Shown here piece after piece: positions 27,421 to 37,663 of a DNA stretch of 64,000 bases (position 1 is its first letter; each line of letters opens with the position of its first letter). Source of the stretch: Candidatus Aenigmatarchaeota archaeon (GTDB lineage Archaea > Aenigmatarchaeota > Aenigmatarchaeia > JACPZZ01); contig JACQNZ010000006.1 in the NCBI GenBank assembly GCA_016202815.1, forward strand, positions 1 to 64,000, read 5' to 3'. The translations under genes were made by a program, and so were the position numbers. The notes below the pieces were generated by a model, which did no database searches, was not told where the DNA came from, and worked only from the letters and a program-made list of their open reading frames with translations.

Positions 27421-28365
27421 TCAATTTTTGCAGAAATCGGTTGGCGGAGCGCCGTCGCCTGTTTTGCTTGCGAACAAGCTGTAATAAAATTTCTTTTTGT
27501 CAGCCTCGAAATAATCGTAAGGGCAGCCAGCGCGCCAGTCGAGTTCCGCATAACCAGCCTTGCCGTTTAGATGGTTCAATTTAGCCTCATTGTAAACCCC
27601 GAAATCCCAGTTATTGGCCTGCGGCGTTCCTGTTGTGTAGCCGATCAAATCGCCGGCCTTTAACTCCACGGAAGTGAGATAATCTGTTCTCGTGTCCGTC
27701 TTCGGCGGATCGGGGAACAGCTTTGCCAACGCAGGAACAAGTTCCTCCAGGTGGTCGAACTTTACTTCGACTTCGCAGCTCACATCGAAAAACAGGAGGT
27801 AGTTTAATTCGCCGCCTTCGAGGTATTTTGATCCGGCAGTCAGTTTCGCATCAACAGGCGCATATACAGGGACTTTTTTGCCGCCTTTTATCCATATGTG
27901 AGAATGCGTTTTTTCGTTTCTTGGAGGTGTGACGGCTTTGATAGTGTCCGTGTCAGTGACGTCGGCCGTAAACACCGGGTTCGTGTTGTTGACGCAATTC
28001 AGCGAGGCTTGGGTGTTTGGCGAAGCCGATTTTTTTGGTGCCAGTGCTTCCAACTTTCTTTTCAGCTCCGTCAGCTCCTCGCCTGGAACGAAGCCGACAA
28101 ATGAATCAAGCTGCGCGCTCATCGTATCGTAGCGTTCGTCACCGACCCCGTATTCGGGCCTCTGCTGGTAAAGAACTTCTATTTCACGTTTAACGGAGCT
28201 GTAAAGGTTTTGTTTTTCATTCCCATCAGCAGGGTTGTTATGCTTATCTTCATTCGGTGCGTTCAACGGGTTTAATGTTGTGGTTGTTTCCACAGTGTCT
28301 GCGTTGTTTTGCACACATCCGCTGAACAGGACAACTACGATTAACAGGGGTAAATATTGTTTCAT
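27421..28365 (-). CDS. Putative lipoprotein with degenerate M23-like domain
   Basis: LLIVVVLFSGC lipobox; HSHIWIKGGKKVPVYAPVDAKLT...VKFDHLEEL...LKAGDLIGYTTG pattern. Confidence 0.5.
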   Translation of the reverse strand: MKQYLPLLIVVVLFSGCVQNNADTVETTTTLNPLNAPNEDKHNNPADGNEKQNLYSSVKREIEVLYQQRPEYGVGDERYDTMSAQLDSFVGFVPGEELTELKRKLEALAPKKSASPNTQASLNCVNNTNPVFTADVTDTDTIKAVTPPRNEKTHSHIWIKGGKKVPVYAPVDAKLTAGSKYLEGGELNYLLFFDVSCEVEVKFDHLEELVPALAKLFPDPPKTDTRTDYLTSVELKAGDLIGYTTGTPQANNWDFGVYNEAKLNHLNGKAGYAELDWRAGCPYDYFEADKKKFYYSLFASKTGDGAPPTDFCKN

Positions 28366-28374
28366 TGATTATCA

Positions 28375-28911
28375 CTACGCAACCGGATTAAAAAACGTGT
28401 TTCCGAGCGCGACCATAAGCAAGCCTGTCAAAATCCCGAGAATGCCGCCTGCAATGACATCAGTGTGCGTGTGCGCTTTTGTAGTGACCCTGCTCACGGA
28501 AACGAATGCGGCAGTCAAGAAAAATAATGCCGTGAGCGCAGGCACGTAATAGGAGTATATGGTAGCTGTTGTGAAGATCACGTGCGAATGCCCTGATGGA
28601 AAGCCGTATTTGATTATCCTGTACTTGTTGTGCTCCGGCCTTCTTGTCTTGAAAGCGAGTTTTATCAGCAGGCTTAACAGCGATGAAAAAATCGCGCCCG
28701 CAACAGAAAGTGTAGTGAGATAATTCGGGTTGCCTATCCCGGACAGATTAAGTATAGCCAGCATAACCGCAAACAGGTGGAAAGGCTTCCTGTCTATAAG
28801 TCCGGAGATTTCGTATATCCGTCGCCTCATCAAAACCAGTTGTAAAGGAGTTGTTATAAAGGTTATGATTGGATTGGAACAGGATAAACGCCTGTAAAGC
28901 AGCCGAAGCAA
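28375..28911 (-). CDS. PAP2-family phosphatase
   Basis: KTRRPEHNKY, FPSGHSHVIFTTA, SRVTTKAHTHTDVIAGGILG. Confidence 0.88.
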   Translation of the reverse strand: MLRLLYRRLSCSNPIITFITTPLQLVLMRRRIYEISGLIDRKPFHLFAVMLAILNLSGIGNPNYLTTLSVAGAIFSSLLSLLIKLAFKTRRPEHNKYRIIKYGFPSGHSHVIFTTATIYSYYVPALTALFFLTAAFVSVSRVTTKAHTHTDVIAGGILGILTGLLMVALGNTFFNPVA

Positions 28912-30302
28912 TGGTCGCCTCTGTCGCCCAAGAGCCTCCTGAAATCATCCATTGGAAGGTAATGCAACGAATTCAATCGCGGATCTATGCTGCGCCTTAC
29001 GTTTTCTTCCAATTCTTCGAGGTTAGCAGGCTGGGTACGCGCGGAATTCACGGCTTTTAGTTTTGTTTTATCAGAATGGTTCAAACCCATATGGCACGAC
29101 GATGTTATCGGGGACGTGCCGATCCTCAGATGGACCTCCTTTGCGCCCGCGTCAAAAAGGTCTTCCATGAGCTCCGGTACTGTGGAGCCGGTCACTATGG
29201 AATCGTCTGTGACAATAATTTTCTTTCCCCTGACTATTTCGGGCACCACCATGTTTTTCAGCCTTGCCAGTTTTTTCGGGCTTAGTCCAAGCGCTTTCAT
29301 TTTGTCTTCTTGCATGTAGAGCCTGCTCATGTCAGGATTGAACAAGAAGGCCCGGGCCATTGGTATTCCGCTTTGCCTGCTGTAGCCTATTGCGTAATGC
29401 TCGCCGGAATTGAGGATCGGGCTGACAACATATGTGCCGTCGTTTGGAAAGCCGTCCATTTCCGCCAGCCGGCCGCCGGCGTCTTCCCTGAATCTCGAAC
29501 CAAGAAGCCCGTTAAAACTTCCGCCGGGCCTCATGAAATAAGGAAGTTCGAATGCGCACATGCTTTCCTTTATCGGAATCCCGGATTTTGTGCGCTTAGG
29601 TTTCACGGACAACTTCCCGATGCTGGTTCCGTCAGTTAGGATCAAATCGCCGGGCATCAACTCTTCTGTGCCGTAAATCTTGAGCGCGTATATGCCCGGT
29701 TCCTCGGAAGCGAAATAAGTCGAATTGCCTTTCCGCCCCATGAAAAGCGGGTGATAGCCCCACGGGTCCCGGTATGCGGCGACAACGCCGTTCTCGTCCA
29801 TTGCAACAAGGTTGAACGCTCCCAACGCTTCCTCTGCCAGGACGCGTACGCCTTTTTCGAGGCTTCCGGCCTGTTTGATTATCTGCGCCATCACATGGGT
29901 GTCCGAGTCGTCATCCTTCAACGCTATTCCATGCTCTTCCGCAAGCCCGCGGTAATTAAAAACGTTGCCGTTGTGCGAAACCACAACCCCGCCGGCAACG
30001 ATCGGCTGTAAATTGTCCGGATTTGTGTCGCCTGTTGTCCTGTACCTGTTATTGAAAATTCCCCTGTCGGATATTATGTCCTTTGCACCCACATTCCTCT
30101 CAAAAGCATCGGCGACTTTGCCCCTTTCCCGGAAAGTTCTTATCACCCGGGCGTCCATGTCAAAGAGTGAAAATCCGCAGCCGTCATAGCCCCTGTTTTG
30201 TATGCTCTCAGCCTGCGAAAACATGTCCTGGAACGGTGTTTGCGTGTTTACAGCCGCCCCTATGCCGCATTTATGAGTAGGCAAATAGAGTTGCACAGCC
30301 AC
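28863..30302 (-). CDS. purF: Amidophosphoribosyltransferase, putative 11-aa propeptide before Cys
   Basis: MAVQLYLPTHK|CGIGAAVNT..., SHNGNVFNYRGL, IIVTDDSIVTGSTVPELMEDLFDAGAKEVHLRI. Confidence 0.93.
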   Translation of the reverse strand: MAVQLYLPTHKCGIGAAVNTQTPFQDMFSQAESIQNRGYDGCGFSLFDMDARVIRTFRERGKVADAFERNVGAKDIISDRGIFNNRYRTTGDTNPDNLQPIVAGGVVVSHNGNVFNYRGLAEEHGIALKDDDSDTHVMAQIIKQAGSLEKGVRVLAEEALGAFNLVAMDENGVVAAYRDPWGYHPLFMGRKGNSTYFASEEPGIYALKIYGTEELMPGDLILTDGTSIGKLSVKPKRTKSGIPIKESMCAFELPYFMRPGGSFNGLLGSRFREDAGGRLAEMDGFPNDGTYVVSPILNSGEHYAIGYSRQSGIPMARAFLFNPDMSRLYMQEDKMKALGLSPKKLARLKNMVVPEIVRGKKIIVTDDSIVTGSTVPELMEDLFDAGAKEVHLRIGTSPITSSCHMGLNHSDKTKLKAVNSARTQPANLEELEENVRRSIDPRLNSLHYLPMDDFRRLLGDRGDHCFGCFTGVYPVPIQS

Positions 30303-30491
30303 GCTTAGGATAGATTATTTAATAATTTAAAGTCGACAATAACCCAATAAAAGCGGGTTAAGGATGAATAGGAATTTTATTCTCGGTGTTTATTGGGAAA
30401 AAAGTGAATTTCTAATGCTAATTTTTCCGCATTTGTCTCTGAAGGGCGTCATAAATTTAAGATCGGATTCACATATCAATCAAAGGTACCG

Positions 30492-33107
30492 ATGTTAACG
30501 ACAAACGATTACAGGCTTCCGGGAAATGTAATTCCGGTAAGATATGACATAAAGCTGGAACCGGATATTGAAAAGTCCGTTTTTTTGGGCGAAGAAACGG
30601 TGGAAATTGAAGTCAAAAAACAGACCAAAACGGTTTCATTGAATAGCGAGGATCTGAAAATCGTTTCCGCAGAATTGGTTGCAGCAAACGGAAAATCTGT
30701 GCTATCCGAAAAAATAACCGAAGACAGGTCTAGACAGGCATTGTCAATCCATTTCAGGAATAATTTGAGTCCGGGTAAAGCAAAACTTTTAATAAAATTC
30801 TCAGGAAATCTGAATGACCAGCTTCGTGGGTTTTATCGTAGCAAATACACAAACCCGGAAGGCGGGGTGAATTATATCGCAACAACACAATTTGAAGCTA
30901 CGGATGCGCGAAGGGCATTCCCATGCTGGGACGACCCTGCCACAAAGGCGATTTTTAAAGTAACCCTGGTAATTCCTGAAAATCTTACTGCTATATCAAA
31001 CACTTTGGTGGAAAGGGAAAATAAAATATCCGGGAGAAAAAAAGAACTGATTTTCAAAGAAACTCCGAAGATGTCAACATACCTGCTTGCCTTTATCGTG
31101 GGTGATTTCAAATGTGTTGAGAGGAAATCCGGGAACGGAACGCTTCTTAGGGTTTGGGCAACCAGAGGAAACGAAGAAAAGGGCCGTTTCGCTTTGGATA
31201 CCACGTCAAGACTTTTGGAATATTTTAACGATTACTTTGGGATACCCTACCCATTGGAGAAACTTGACCAGATAGCGATACCTGATTTCGCCGCAGGGGC
31301 GATGGAAAACTGGGGCGCAATAACTTACAGGGAGACGGTTTTGTTGTTTGATCCGAAGCATTCGTCAGCCAATACGAAACAACGGATAGCTGAGGTAGTA
31401 GCCCATGAAATGGCCCACCAGTGGTTCGGCGACCTTGTTACAATGGAATGGTGGGATGACCTGTGGCTCAACGAGTCTTTCGCGTCCTGGATGGGAAACA
31501 AGTCAACGGATAAAATATTTCCAGAATGGAAGATGTGGACCCAGTTTATATTGAACGATACAAGTTCAGGAATGTCGTTAGACGGCTTGAGAAATTCCCA
31601 TCCTATAGAGGCTCATGTGAAAAATCCTGCTGAAATTCGTGAGCTGTTCGATGCTATTAGTTACAGCAAAGGCGCTGCGACCATAAGAATGTTGGAAAAC
31701 TTCCTGGGCGAAGAAATTTTCAGGAAAGGGCTTAGCAAATATCTTTCTGAGCACGCCTATTCCAATGCGAGAACCGAAGACCTTTGGGATGCGTTAGACG
31801 AAGTTTCCGGGAAGCCTGTCACTGGGATAATGGATACGTGGGTAAAGCAGACAGGGTTTCCTTTTGTTGATGTTAAGTCGTACAGGAGCGGAAAAGGAAT
31901 AAGAATAAAATTATCCCAAAAACGTTTCCTGTACAACAATTTGATTGACGATAAGGAAGACCCGACTTTATGGAAGATACCGGTAAACGCTGAAGTCAAC
32001 GGTGAAAAAATTTCTTTTGTCATGGATAAAAGAAATACAGACACGTTGGTTAAACAAAAAAATTCAAAAAGCGAATGGATAAAATTGAATTCCGGGCAGG
32101 GCGGGTTTTACAGGGTAAAATATCAGGACGATGGGTGGAATGGACTGATAAGGGCCGTGTCATCTATGAAGTTATCGTCAAATGACAGGTTGGGCTTGCA
32201 TAACGATTCTTATGCCCTGATGAAGGCGGGCTACATTTCTCCGGACGTTTTCCTCTCTTTGATAGAGGCTTATAAGGATGAAATGGATGCAATCGTGCTG
32301 GAAGACGTCTCCTCATCCTTGCGAAGCATGAAAACACTCCTTTCCGATGAATCTTCGTTCCAGGCGTTTCGTGAGTTTTCCCGTAATTTTTTTGCCCCGA
32401 TAGCAAAAAAGGTAGGCTGGGACCCCAGGCCCGGAGAAGGCCATTTGGATTCCCTTAGAAGAAGCATTGTCCTCAGTCAGGCCGGCCATTATGGGGACAG
32501 GGAAACAATTAAAAAAGCCAGGGTAAAATTCAAAGGTTATCTGGAAGACCCCTTGTCGTTGCACCCGGATTTGCGTGGCGTTGTGTTCGGCCTTGTTGCC
32601 CATGGCGGGGATCGCGCCGATTACGATAAACTATGGGAGATGGAAGGCAAGGCGGTTTTGCACGAAGAAAAATTGCGTTTATTGGGCGCGCTTGGCCATT
32701 TCCGGCAAGTGGAATTTTTGGAAGAAACCCTGAAAAATTCCCTGGATGTGGACAAAGTACGCTCTCAGGATACGGTATTTTTGATAGGCCAGGTATTTTC
32801 ATCCAAACAGGGGCGCGATCTGTGCTGGAATTTTATAAAATCCAATTGGCCTGAACTGTATCGCAGGTATGGGGATGGGGGCTTCGCAATAACCAGATTG
32901 GTCGCATTAACAGGCTCGTTCACAAGGAAGGAGATGGCGGACGATGTTGAAAAATTCTTTAAAACGCATCCTGCGCCTTCGGCAACAAGGACTGTACAGC
33001 AGTCGTTGGAGCGCATTAAACTCAATGAAAAATGGTTGGAAAAGAACAGGTCTTCTGTAGCCGGGTGGTTGGCGTCCAGGGGACATGTTACAGCTCAAAA
33101 ACCTTGA
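30492..33107 (+). CDS. M1-family aminopeptidase
   Basis: GAMENWGAITYRE; VVAHEMAHQWFGDLVTMEWWDDLWLNESFASWM. Confidence 0.96.
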   Translation: MLTTNDYRLPGNVIPVRYDIKLEPDIEKSVFLGEETVEIEVKKQTKTVSLNSEDLKIVSAELVAANGKSVLSEKITEDRSRQALSIHFRNNLSPGKAKLLIKFSGNLNDQLRGFYRSKYTNPEGGVNYIATTQFEATDARRAFPCWDDPATKAIFKVTLVIPENLTAISNTLVERENKISGRKKELIFKETPKMSTYLLAFIVGDFKCVERKSGNGTLLRVWATRGNEEKGRFALDTTSRLLEYFNDYFGIPYPLEKLDQIAIPDFAAGAMENWGAITYRETVLLFDPKHSSANTKQRIAEVVAHEMAHQWFGDLVTMEWWDDLWLNESFASWMGNKSTDKIFPEWKMWTQFILNDTSSGMSLDGLRNSHPIEAHVKNPAEIRELFDAISYSKGAATIRMLENFLGEEIFRKGLSKYLSEHAYSNARTEDLWDALDEVSGKPVTGIMDTWVKQTGFPFVDVKSYRSGKGIRIKLSQKRFLYNNLIDDKEDPTLWKIPVNAEVNGEKISFVMDKRNTDTLVKQKNSKSEWIKLNSGQGGFYRVKYQDDGWNGLIRAVSSMKLSSNDRLGLHNDSYALMKAGYISPDVFLSLIEAYKDEMDAIVLEDVSSSLRSMKTLLSDESSFQAFREFSRNFFAPIAKKVGWDPRPGEGHLDSLRRSIVLSQAGHYGDRETIKKARVKFKGYLEDPLSLHPDLRGVVFGLVAHGGDRADYDKLWEMEGKAVLHEEKLRLLGALGHFRQVEFLEETLKNSLDVDKVRSQDTVFLIGQVFSSKQGRDLCWNFIKSNWPELYRRYGDGGFAITRLVALTGSFTRKEMADDVEKFFKTHPAPSATRTVQQSLERIKLNEKWLEKNRSSVAGWLASRGHVTAQKP

Positions 33108-33134
33108 AATCCTGAAAGTGATGGCTTTAGGCGG

Positions 33135-34025
33135 ATGGATATGGCTTTAACTTCACCAAACAAACCTGAATGGCTGAAAACAAAACTGCAGACCACGGGA
33201 TCTTTTTCGAAAGTGCACGGGACCGTCAAAGGGTTGGGCCTGAACACTGTTTGCGAGTCTGCACACTGCCCTAACATATCGGAGTGCTGGTCCGGCGGAA
33301 CCGCGACGTTCATGGTAATGGGCGACACATGCACGCGTGGATGCAGGTTCTGCGAAGTGTCCCACGGCCGGCCTGCCGGGTTGGACATATTCGAGCCTGC
33401 GAAACTTGCAAAAGCCGTGAAAGAGTTTAACCTGGATTATGTAGTTATAACATCCGTAGATCGTGACGATTTGCCGGACCAGGGATCGCTTCATTTTGCA
33501 GCCTGCATAAAAGCAGTCAGGAGGATGAATCCCGGAACTCTGGTAGAGGTTCTGGTACCGGATTTCCGGGGCCGCGAAGACTTGATAAAGAACATAGTGG
33601 ACGCAAAACCTGATGTTATCGCGCATAACGTGGAAACAGTCCGCCGGCTGCAGAGGCTTGTCCGCGACATACGCGCAAATTACGAGCAGTCGCTTAACGT
33701 GCTGAAAATAGCCAAAAAATTAAGCCCTTCCATGCGCACGAAATCCTCGATAATGCTTGGCTTGGGCGAGACAGAGCAGGAGGTCTGCGAGTCAATGGAC
33801 GATCTGCGCAGCGCAGGCGTTGATTTCCTCACAATAGGCCAATATTTGCGGCCGACAAAAAAACAGATGGCTGTGGAAAAATACGTCCACCCGGACGTTT
33901 TTCGAAGCCTAAAAACCGCCGGCGAATCAAAGGGTTTCCTTTACGTGGCATCGGGGCCTTTCGTCAGGTCGTCGTACCGCGCAGGCGAACTTTTCATAAA
34001 ATCAGCCCTGGGGAACAATCATTAA
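33135..34025 (+). CDS. lipA: Lipoyl synthase
   Basis: CESAHCPNISECW; GDTCTRGCRFCEVSHGRP; TSVDRDDLPDQGSLHFA; GLGETEQEV. Confidence 0.95.
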   Translation: MDMALTSPNKPEWLKTKLQTTGSFSKVHGTVKGLGLNTVCESAHCPNISECWSGGTATFMVMGDTCTRGCRFCEVSHGRPAGLDIFEPAKLAKAVKEFNLDYVVITSVDRDDLPDQGSLHFAACIKAVRRMNPGTLVEVLVPDFRGREDLIKNIVDAKPDVIAHNVETVRRLQRLVRDIRANYEQSLNVLKIAKKLSPSMRTKSSIMLGLGETEQEVCESMDDLRSAGVDFLTIGQYLRPTKKQMAVEKYVHPDVFRSLKTAGESKGFLYVASGPFVRSSYRAGELFIKSALGNNH

Positions 34026-34066
34026 TAATATCTGCTGCGGAATCCAATTTATTTTAGCGTGCGGCC

Positions 34067-35131
34067 ATGGAAAAGAAAATAGCGGAATTTTCTGTAAATT
34101 ACCTTCAGGTTCTGGACGAAAACGGCGAATGCAGCGGACCGGCGGAATTGACAAAGGACCAGATAAAAGAAGTTTACGAGTTGATGGTCCTTTCAAGGAT
34201 GTTTGACGAAAAAGCGGTTAATCTGCAGCGTGAAGGGCGGTTGGGAACATACCCGTCGTTGCGCGGCCATGAGGCGGCGCAGGTCGCAAGCGCGTATGCC
34301 CTGGCAAAAAAAGACTGGATGATACCGTCGTTCCGTGAGAACGGGTCCATGATAGTGCGCGGCCTTCCGATGGAAATGATATTCCAGTACTGGGGCGGTG
34401 ACGAGCGCGGGCAAAAGATGCCGTTGGACCAGAACACCCTGCCGTTCGCCATTCCGGTCGGAACACAGCCATTGCACGCCGTCGGGATAGCATGGGCATC
34501 CAAACTGGCGGGCGATAAAATCGCATCACTTGTTTATTTCGGGGACGGCGCGACTTCCGAGGGCGACGTAAGCGAAGCGATGAATCTTGCAGGCGTTTTT
34601 AATTTGCCGCTGGTTTTTGTTTGCGTTAACAACCAGTGGGCAATATCCGTCCCGCGCGGAAAGCAGACGGCAGCGAAAACAATAGCGCAAAAAGCGATCG
34701 CGTTCGGCTTCGGCGGACTGCAGGTTGACGGCAATGACGCTTTTGCCGTTTACGCTGCAACAAAAAGCGCCTTGGAAAAGGCGCGTGCAGGCTTTGGTCC
34801 TGCGTTGATTGAGCTGTTTACGTACAGGCTGGGCAACCATACAACAGCCGATGACGCCTCGAAATACAGGGAAAAGACGGAAGTCGATGAATGGGTGAAA
34901 AAGGATCCCGTTGAAAGGCTGCGGAAATACATGGAATCGAAAAAATTGTGGACAAAAGGTTACGAGGAAAAAATGGCTGAGAGGATGAAGAAAAAAGTTG
35001 ACAGCGCCGTCGCTAAGTACGGCTCGGTAACGCCGGAGCAGGCTGGGAAAATTTTCGAGTACACGTATTCGGAAATGACCAAAAATCTTGTAGGACAGCA
35101 GAAAGGGGTATCGGATGAAGGAAAATCTTAG
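34067..35131 (+). CDS. pdhA: Pyruvate/2-oxoacid dehydrogenase E1 alpha
   Basis: LRGHEAAQVASAYAL, YFGDGATSEGDVSEAMNLAGVFNLPLVFVCVNNQWAIS, TYRLGNHTTADD. Confidence 0.92.
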   Translation: MEKKIAEFSVNYLQVLDENGECSGPAELTKDQIKEVYELMVLSRMFDEKAVNLQREGRLGTYPSLRGHEAAQVASAYALAKKDWMIPSFRENGSMIVRGLPMEMIFQYWGGDERGQKMPLDQNTLPFAIPVGTQPLHAVGIAWASKLAGDKIASLVYFGDGATSEGDVSEAMNLAGVFNLPLVFVCVNNQWAISVPRGKQTAAKTIAQKAIAFGFGGLQVDGNDAFAVYAATKSALEKARAGFGPALIELFTYRLGNHTTADDASKYREKTEVDEWVKKDPVERLRKYMESKKLWTKGYEEKMAERMKKKVDSAVAKYGSVTPEQAGKIFEYTYSEMTKNLVGQQKGVSDEGKS

Positions 35132-35579
35132 AAAATCCGCTTTGAGGTACATGGAAAGCGTGAAGATAATGACGTTAGCCACGTCGGATAAAAGCATTCC
35201 GTGGGCTTCTGTGCTGTTTTACGCCTTTGACAAACAGTTTAACATCTATTTCCTTTCCCGTCATTTCCGGAGGCACAGCATTGAAATAAGCAAAAATCCG
35301 AGGGTCGCGGGGACCATAGTAAAACCGCAGGGAACGTTCAACGCCCCGAACACCGGCATCCAGTTTGAAGGCTCTGCGAAAATGCTGGATGGAAAGGAGC
35401 TGGAATTTGCGTATAAAATTTTTATGGACCGGTACCCGTCTGCGAAAAAAACCGCCGCATCCGCTGGCGTACTTGGGGCGGGCGAGGTGCGGATGTACAA
35501 AATAAAGCCGCATCGCCTGATATTACAGGACCAGAAAAGATTCCCGAAGGAACAGCGCGCTACGGTATTGGAGAGATGA
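35115..35579 (+). CDS. Pyridoxamine 5'-phosphate oxidase-like FMN-binding split-barrel protein
   Basis: VKIMTLATSDKSIPWASVLFYAFDKQFNIYFLSRHFRRHSIEISKNPRVAGTI; overlaps both pdh genes. Confidence 0.78.
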   Translation: MKENLRKSALRYMESVKIMTLATSDKSIPWASVLFYAFDKQFNIYFLSRHFRRHSIEISKNPRVAGTIVKPQGTFNAPNTGIQFEGSAKMLDGKELEFAYKIFMDRYPSAKKTAASAGVLGAGEVRMYKIKPHRLILQDQKRFPKEQRATVLER

Positions 35580-36559
35580 CTATGGCCTTGTTGAACATGG
35601 CGCAAGCAATCAACATGGCGCTGAAACAGGAAATGGAGAAAAATAAAAAAATAATTTTATTGGGCGAGGACATTGGTGTTGACGGCGGTGTTTTTCGCGT
35701 CACGGAAGGCCTTTTGGAAAAATTTGGCCCGGATCGTGTCATCGACACACCGCTGGCCGAATCCGCGATAGTGGGCGCGTCGATAGGCATGGCTTTGTAC
35801 GGGCTAAAGCCCGTTGCTGAAATCCAGTTCGATGGTTTTTTGTACCCGGCATTGGACCAGTTAATTTCACATGCGGCAAAAATGCGTAACCGCTCGCGAG
35901 GCCGTTTCTCGTGCCCGATGGTCATCCGTGTGCCTTGCTCGGGAGGCATCCATGCGCCCGAACACCATTCCGAATCACCCGAGGCTTACATCGTGCACAC
36001 GCCGGGATTGAAAGCCGTGATGCCTTCGACGCCATACGACGCGAAAGGTTTGTTAACTTCTGCGATAAGATCGCAGGATCCGGTGGTGTTTTTCGAACCG
36101 AAAAAACTTTATCGCTCGCCGAAAATGGAAGTGCCTGATAAAGATTATGAGATTCCTATAGGGAAGGCGCGGATCGTTGATGAGGGCCAGGATGTCACGT
36201 TTGTTTCGTGGGGGACGATGGTTCATATATGCGAAGAAGCTTCGGCAATGCTGAAGGAAAAAAACATTTCCGCCGAGATAATCGATTTGCGCTCGTTGTC
36301 GCCTATGGACACTGATGCGGTTTTGCAGTCTGTCAAAAAAACAGGCCGCGCCGTGATCGTCCACGAGGCGCCGCGCACGCTCGGGTTGGGCGCTGAGATC
36401 GCCGCAACAATAAGCGAGGCCGGCATACTTTCGCTGAAAGCGCCTGTTAAGCGCGTCACAGGTTACGACATCCCAATGCCATTGGCAAGGCATGAGAATT
36501 TATATTTGCCAAACGCGGAACGTGTAAAGAAGGCCGCGGAAGAATTGATGAGGTTTTAA
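35576..36559 (+). CDS. pdhB: Pyruvate/2-oxoacid dehydrogenase E1 beta
   Basis: LLGEDIGVDGGVFRVTEGL, DTPLAESAIVGASIGMALYG, EIQFDGFLYPALDQLISHAAKMR. Confidence 0.94.
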   Translation: MTMALLNMAQAINMALKQEMEKNKKIILLGEDIGVDGGVFRVTEGLLEKFGPDRVIDTPLAESAIVGASIGMALYGLKPVAEIQFDGFLYPALDQLISHAAKMRNRSRGRFSCPMVIRVPCSGGIHAPEHHSESPEAYIVHTPGLKAVMPSTPYDAKGLLTSAIRSQDPVVFFEPKKLYRSPKMEVPDKDYEIPIGKARIVDEGQDVTFVSWGTMVHICEEASAMLKEKNISAEIIDLRSLSPMDTDAVLQSVKKTGRAVIVHEAPRTLGLGAEIAATISEAGILSLKAPVKRVTGYDIPMPLARHENLYLPNAERVKKAAEELMRF

Positions 36560-36594
36560 GATAAATCAAACTGTTTTTCGGGATATTAATCCCA

Positions 36595-37605
36595 TCACGT
36601 CATGGTTAAGGTCACCGTGTTGCAAATGTTGGCCGTGCATAATATCAGATCGTGTTTGCCCGCGGGCGGGGTTGTAAGTGTTTTTAATGTGGCAGTCTTT
36701 CCCGGTTCTATGACAGCCGAAGAGTATAATTTCTTTATTTCGTCCGCGCCCAACGCCCTGCTGTATATGCCGTATTCGTCGTAAATCGCCCCCGGTATCG
36801 CATCCGTGCAACTGGGGCTATATACGCCTACCGCCAGCCATTGCACTGAACCGTAGTCGCCGTTAACCAGTGGGTTGTCGGCGACCGGTTCGCCGTCGAT
36901 GTAAAATTTGTGCCGGAGGCTGGGCTTGTCGAAAACATACGCCATGTGGTGCCATGCGTTTGTGGACGGCGCAGTGTACGATATATCGGAATTTCCGCCC
37001 GAGACCGTCCTCACTTCCACATAGTTTCGTAAATTCCATACGCTGCATGTTCCGCAGCCAGGGACAGTTGCGCTTGCCATGTGCACCCTGCTGGCGCCGC
37101 TGCTTACAGGCAGGTAATTCCACCACGACTGCGTGAACGAATTTTGGGGCAGTGACTGGATCGCCGCGGGTATGCTGTTTGTGTAAACTCCGGCATTCTG
37201 GTTGCTGCAGCCTGTGTCAGCGGTTTCGCCGATTTTAACCGCCTTGCCGAATTTTCCGTCCACCCATGTCACAAGGTTCCTTATTTCAAAATTTGTAGTG
37301 CCTTGGGAATCTTTCGCGACGCTTCCGGCGCCGTCGTTGAAGCCCCAATACGCAACCAAACCGGATACGCCCGGCACAATAACCATGTTTTCCTGGTTTC
37401 CGTCCAATGTCGCGATAAAAGAGGTTATCGGCTGCGTCCCGTCATTCCTGACTATCACGGTGTTTTGCGATGAATATATTATGCTAAATACGTTGGATAT
37501 TTTGCTGCTGAACGAACTTGAAATGAATATGTATGATGTTCCAACTAACCCGACTGTTATTAGCAATAACATGACTAAAGAGATCACGGGTGTTATGGCC
37601 TTCAT
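36595..37605 (-). CDS. LamG-domain protein with archaeal type IV pilin-like N-terminus
   Basis: MKAITPVISLVMLLLITVGLVGTSYIFISS; LamG-like GLVAYWGFNDGAGSVAKDSQGTTN. Confidence 0.8.
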   Translation of the reverse strand: MKAITPVISLVMLLLITVGLVGTSYIFISSSFSSKISNVFSIIYSSQNTVIVRNDGTQPITSFIATLDGNQENMVIVPGVSGLVAYWGFNDGAGSVAKDSQGTTNFEIRNLVTWVDGKFGKAVKIGETADTGCSNQNAGVYTNSIPAAIQSLPQNSFTQSWWNYLPVSSGASRVHMASATVPGCGTCSVWNLRNYVEVRTVSGGNSDISYTAPSTNAWHHMAYVFDKPSLRHKFYIDGEPVADNPLVNGDYGSVQWLAVGVYSPSCTDAIPGAIYDEYGIYSRALGADEIKKLYSSAVIEPGKTATLKTLTTPPAGKHDLILCTANICNTVTLTMT

Positions 37606-37663
37606 ACATTAACATTGACCGTCCAAATAGAATAATTTAAGAGCGCCTGCCGAATTAAATTGT

